Positions 61,701 to 64,000 of a stretch of 64,000 nucleotides of DNA are shown in pieces; position 1 is the stretch's first letter; the number at the start of each line of letters is the position of its first letter. The notes beneath the pieces are model-generated. The model worked only from the letters and a program-made list of their open reading frames with translations, was not told the origin of the DNA and ran no database searches. The position numbers were made by a program, and so were the translations under genes. The stretch spans positions 32,813 through 96,812 of the forward strand of contig JBEBRW010000014.1 of assembly GCA_040394635.1 (NCBI GenBank), given 5' to 3'. Origin of the DNA: UBA5239 sp040394635 (lineage in GTDB: Bacteria; Verrucomicrobiota; Lentisphaeria; Victivallales; Victivallaceae).

Positions 61701-61762
61701 ACGGCCTTGGTCGCCCGGACGACAAATCCGGCATCGCAGTGGAAATTCTCCCACCGTATTGA
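58751..61762 (+). CDS. Large secreted glycosidase-like protein with CBM9-like domain, cassette 4
   Basis: A 1003-residue exported protein (signal peptide about 1-22). A beta domain (about 60-215; KLSIRGAAGEDTLPIRLRVLEFELP) precedes a barrel-like central part (VFGLYMGGHFDTTG, DYIVDNDIGYGRSNAIDRGN, WAYNYGFKRSSFGFLLERLGATGNHQWADMWYT), which looks like an uncharacterised glycoside hydrolase (DUF4091-like). A Pro/Ala/Thr linker (EPAPAPAATLTATTT) leads to a CBM9-like domain (about 605-815; PLFENPKLDGIPDL, DACMEYFFQLPD, EVLIPWSEFG) and a C-terminal beta region. The start at 58751 has AGGAG upstream; the frame is open much further but overlaps the pseudopilin. Confidence 0.8.
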   Translation: MKTRYLLPALLLSLATSGIHAEAPPEFAIMSDQLPDGVPLAAMPFEQPFFRNVKPDADAVRRGFMAGVIEPDFQVINTLFISKPTLDKELTNFAARGQYIIMTFAVEMLSDQPELKIEITPPANTQGDELSTDNLKLRRIISRRLIRNYSGDMLVRPEAANLKKGEVVHYALFISVPAETAPGEYQGKLSIRGAAGEDTLPIRLRVLEFELPPAEAVFGLYMGGHFDTTGTGHKRWSPDFFKPEHLESMFTFWKTRGLNSPTITHVLPRFQRIDGKAIPDFITVRQFADAMKKVGLEGPLCIDSRFHAWYAEAVEKGTGAKAEDVYQDQMKALIETAEQENWVDIKIFPEEEVGNPDNTKKRTYNRFWKPLREVAGGRDYIVDNDIGYGRSNAIDRGNDDNFPIVQYNSWEDSALQKARENNRQIWAYNYGFKRSSFGFLLERLGATGNHQWADMWYTDEKHHWVFTAFLEDGVVTGMNYEWTHAGIDDYRYMKLLKAKIAELESKNMAAEAAAAKQVLVTVSKDIPITSLGYASWSANYQDREFNRRRWMVAQEILKADQALNGKTAEPAPAPAATLTATTTPVQGKEEVKSTNIIQIPLFENPKLDGIPDLRAANTTGALRRRVVDETNARAYSSSDEEYQRRIATSWTQVWLTYDRQGLLISCIGNEASPGSKNQAKFLDGDGNLWQDACMEYFFQLPDQKGYYQLIVNTKDQKVLINTNNNKMTHQAVRVFSTPNFNPARGLAQEVLIPWSEFGLPHMPDSGTVWKFNACREFHAWNQYLTWGRVHSEFSEVAEWGSIAFTGKSANTLFEKVSSGSIFPGENRISGQLKPLAQKSLIQLKNASRKVLAEKAAEAGTSPEFDFNFNVPPITKSEIWTLEIANQATREKLDAFSLPVNAAVPSVNIVSADAGGICGQDLSFRIYARASNLSISKYPLRVRAVSGDKTIDYPPVVLQQNGNNQLWLSTGALTPGRWQISCYLDGLGRPDDKSGIAVEILPPY

Positions 61763-61774
61763 AGCCACTCAAGG

Positions 61775-61805
61775 GCCCGACTGTAAAAAGTCGGGCTCGT
61801 TTTAT
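61775..61805 (+). terminator. Rho-independent terminator of cassette 4
   Basis: GCCCGACT (61775-61782), a 6-base loop, AGTCGGGC (61789-61796), then TCGTTTTATT. It ends cassette 4 just where the convergent hydrolase gene ends. Confidence 0.85.
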
Positions 61806-63292
61806 TGGTACATACCGCTTTCCGTGACCGGCTTGTCCATGAAGTTCCACCAGCCTTCGATCGTTACGTTGTCCTCGCCGAACTTGACGGTGTGGTAATT
61901 CTGGATGGCATCGCCCGGTTGAATGATCGCAAACTGCAATTCATCCGGCCCTTGCTGGAAAATGCGGCACAGCAATTGCCCCTTGATTGGATAATCCTCG
62001 CGGCCGAGCGGTTCGTTCAAAATCCATTTATCGCGGCCGAATTTGAGCTGGTAGCCATCGAAATACTCGATCACCTGATTCTTGCCGAACTCAAAGACCA
62101 GATTGTGAACGCCGAGCTCATTTTCGGCAGGCAGAGCTACTTCGACGATTTTTCCGGCGGTGTATTTGAATTTGCCTTTGTATTTCTCGGGAAACTCGAA
62201 TTTCAATGTTTTCAGGTATTTTTGCAGCTCCTGGTCGGTCACTTTTTTGCCGGAGGGTTTGCCCTGCAGCGCCGGCAGCAGTTTTCCCCACAAAACATCC
62301 AGCGGCTGCTGCATTTTATGCGCCGCGCCGAACAACACCAGCACCGCGTTTTCTTTTTCCATGACAATCGAATATTGGGTCAAATAACCGTCGATGCGGT
62401 ATGATCCGTGCTGGCCGCGCCAGAACTGATATCCATAGCCCTGCTGCCAGTCGGGGGTATTGCCCGCGGCCCCGACATTGCACAGCGCCGATGTCACCGT
62501 CTCGCACCATTCCCGGTTCAGCAGCTGTTTGCCGTTCCAAGCGCCCTTTTGCAGATAGAACTGGCCGAATCTGGCCGCATCTTCCATGCAGATTTTGAGC
62601 CCCCAGCCGCCGAAATTGATCCCGGCTTTATCGGCCTCCCACTCATAACTCTTGAAGCCCAGCGGCTCGAAAAAACGCGTTTTCAGGTACTCCGCCAGCG
62701 GCATCCCGGTCACCTTGGTGATAATCGCCGAGAGCATGTAGGTCGCACCGTTGTTGTAGACATAATGCGTGCCCGGTTTGTACTTGACTTCCGCCGCGAA
62801 AAAACCGGTCGCCACATCGTCGTGTTTGAAAATCTCTTCCGCGGTACATTTTTCATGCCCGGTCTGCATCATCAGGAGGTCGCGGACGGTCATCGCGGCG
62901 AGATTTTCCGAAACCTTCTCCGGTACTTTGTCCGGGAAGAAACCGATCACCTTGTCGTCGACCGACAGCAGCCCCTCCTGCACCGCGAACCCGACGCCGG
63001 TGGACGTGAATCCCTTGCTCATGGAAAACACGTGGCGCGGCGTATCCACCTTGAACGGCGCCCAGGCGGCCTCGGCAATAATCCTGCCGTTTTTCATCAG
63101 CAGAAACGAATCGGCGTTACCGCTTTTCAGGTCGCCGCTCAACATCATTTTTTCCTCCAACCCCCTGGCGAATTCCATGATCGCCGCAGGATCCACGCCC
63201 TCTTCCGAGGGCAGCGCCCTCGCGATATTCTGCTCAGCCATCTTACATCCTCCTCCGATCAATAATATTGCCATCAACCACAAATATTTCAT
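61802..63292 (-). CDS. Class C beta-lactamase-like serine hydrolase, exported
   Basis: A 496-residue exported protein, probably a lipoprotein (LIGGGC16, a weak lipobox). The beta-lactamase/DD-peptidase domain (about 25-345) has SxxK as S90-M-S-K93 and YxN as Y179-N-N181. The third motif (usually HxG or KTG) may be the WRGQHGSYRIDGY region. A C-terminal beta domain of about 130 residues follows (FEFPEKYKGKFKYTAGKIVEVA). Such proteins are usually esterases or peptidases, not resistance enzymes. It comes before the metallophosphoesterase-distal end on the same strand. Confidence 0.87.
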   Translation of the reverse strand: MKYLWLMAILLIGGGCKMAEQNIARALPSEEGVDPAAIMEFARGLEEKMMLSGDLKSGNADSFLLMKNGRIIAEAAWAPFKVDTPRHVFSMSKGFTSTGVGFAVQEGLLSVDDKVIGFFPDKVPEKVSENLAAMTVRDLLMMQTGHEKCTAEEIFKHDDVATGFFAAEVKYKPGTHYVYNNGATYMLSAIITKVTGMPLAEYLKTRFFEPLGFKSYEWEADKAGINFGGWGLKICMEDAARFGQFYLQKGAWNGKQLLNREWCETVTSALCNVGAAGNTPDWQQGYGYQFWRGQHGSYRIDGYLTQYSIVMEKENAVLVLFGAAHKMQQPLDVLWGKLLPALQGKPSGKKVTDQELQKYLKTLKFEFPEKYKGKFKYTAGKIVEVALPAENELGVHNLVFEFGKNQVIEYFDGYQLKFGRDKWILNEPLGREDYPIKGQLLCRIFQQGPDELQFAIIQPGDAIQNYHTVKFGEDNVTIEGWWNFMDKPVTESGMYQ

Positions 63293-63303
63293 CGATTTCT
63301 CCT

Positions 63304-63969
63304 CTATTCATCTTTATGTTTCAACGTAATCACCATGATTTCGGGCGGCCGCCGGAAACGGACCGGAAAAATGCTGGTCCCGATCCCGCTGGTCACATAA
63401 ATCGTCGAGCGCCCCTCCCGCACAATGCCGTAGGCGTAGCGCTGCCCGTAACGCGAAGGCACCACCGGCGGCCCGATCAAAGGAATATTGACCTGCCCGC
63501 CGTGCGTGTGTCCTGATAACCCCAGCGCAATAGGCTCCGTCAGCGTGGCGAATGAATCCGGTGAATGCGCCAGCACGATGCGCGGTTCCGCGCCTTTCGG
63601 CAGGATCTTGTCCCAGTCAGCCTCGCCCTGCGTCCATAAATCGGGAACTCCCGTCAACGTAAATGCTTTTCCCTTGAGCTCCAGCTTGACGGTCTTATTT
63701 TCCAGCAATGGAAGCCCGATTGCCTCAAACGCTTTGATAAACCGCTCACTTCCGTGCCAATGATCATGATTGCCGAGCACGGCATAGACGCCGAGCGGCG
63801 CCTCCAGCCTGGCAAACTCCGCGGCGATATCTTCCGGAGCTGCTCCTTGATGCGGTTTCCATTTCGCCACATAATCGCCGCCCAGCAGGATCAGGTCGGG
63901 TTTGGCGTCGTTGGACTTCTCCACCGTTCGCCGCAGCCGTTCCAAAGGTAAGCGCCCAGTGACCACCAT
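63304..63969 (-). pseudogene. Metallophosphoesterase, N-terminal motif not found
   Basis: 221 codons of a YkuE-like calcineurin-type phosphoesterase: PDLILLGGDYV (GD motif), GVYAVLGNHDHWHGS (GNHD), RIVLAHSPDSF and GLSGHTHGGQVNIP (GHTHGGQ). The first family motif (DxH, usually in SDLHxG) should lie about 20 residues before GGDYV, but the frame has a TAG at 63988-63990 and reads RLFELS there. Either the gene is truncated or frameshifted, or an error lies near the window edge. No ribosome site precedes the ATG at 63969. Confidence 0.7.
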
Positions 63970-64000
63970 GCTGAGCTCAAACAGGCGCTAAAAGTTTTTT

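Noticed and set aside
61802..63292. Reading the serine hydrolase as an antibiotic-resistance beta-lactamase
   Set aside because: SxxK and YxN alone do not show beta-lactam hydrolysis. The extra C-terminal domain and the context fit an esterase/peptidase-like protein.

Overview
The window looks like a chromosomal segment of a Lentisphaerota bacterium (Victivallales-like; probably gut-derived or anaerobic). The basis is gene content, not a database match. There are five short prepilin-like proteins with an H-X9-DG motif, two DUF4838-type secreted enzymes, a Ser/Thr kinase with DWG in place of DFG, ThyX instead of ThyA, and many carbohydrate-active enzymes with their own regulators. I see no rRNA, tRNA, CRISPR array, transposase or phage structural gene.

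Layout. 1-9.5 kb: uronate isomerase (cut by the window edge), a secreted Pro/Arg-rich protein, an Lrp-type regulator, an FAD oxidoreductase, an orphan OmpR-type response regulator, a fucosidase/lipoprotein-hydrolase pair, a stand-alone CBM48 protein, a small lipoprotein and a PHP phosphoesterase. 9.5-13.3 kb: cassette 1 (LacI regulator, pseudopilin, DUF4838 protein). 13.6-19.8 kb: TatD-like hydrolase, hybrid histidine kinase, Gfo/Idh/MocA dehydrogenase and sugar isomerase facing an AraC regulator. 19.8-29.8 kb: DUF1963 protein, GH78-like enzyme, eukaryotic-type hisA, murA with a Cys-to-Asp active site, a four-helix-bundle gene broken at a hairpin repeat, HAD and M24 enzymes, plsY-gpsA and a ROK regulator. 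29.8-33.8 kb: cassette 2. 34.7-38.9 kb: cassette 3. 39.2-43.8 kb: tig-clpP-clpX followed by an unusual kinase. 43.9-47.7 kb: the dTDP-rhamnose operon rfbCDBA plus a small membrane protein. 47.7-50.9 kb: a DUF4276/AAA-ATPase pair (possible defence) and a GAF/PP2C phosphatase. 51.1-55.9 kb: SurA-like chaperone, membrane protein, pdxA and thyX. 56.3-61.8 kb: cassette 4. 61.8-64 kb: a class C beta-lactamase-like lipoprotein and a metallophosphoesterase cut short near the edge.

The most striking pattern is a cassette that appears four times: a dedicated DNA-binding regulator (LacI or GntR-LacI type), then one or two prepilin-like H-X9-DG proteins, then one large secreted protein resembling a polysaccharide-active enzyme. 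The regulator-to-pseudopilin and pseudopilin-to-enzyme gaps are about 10-55 bp. Each cassette starts at a sigma70-type promoter (TATAAT -10, 16-17 bp spacer, three of four with perfect TTGACA), and inverted or direct repeats sit near the transcription start. I infer single-substrate, self-regulated units in which each secreted enzyme is co-produced with its own pseudopilin. All five pseudopilins lack the glycine that normally precedes the prepilin cleavage site.

A second layer is formed by small dispersed repeats: two copies each of two roughly 135-bp families, several ACACGGAC-type hairpins and one GTAGGGCGG hairpin. The two 135-bp families abut or supply the stop codons of four genes. One ACACGGAC hairpin lies inside the four-helix-bundle gene at the point where its reading frame is lost.
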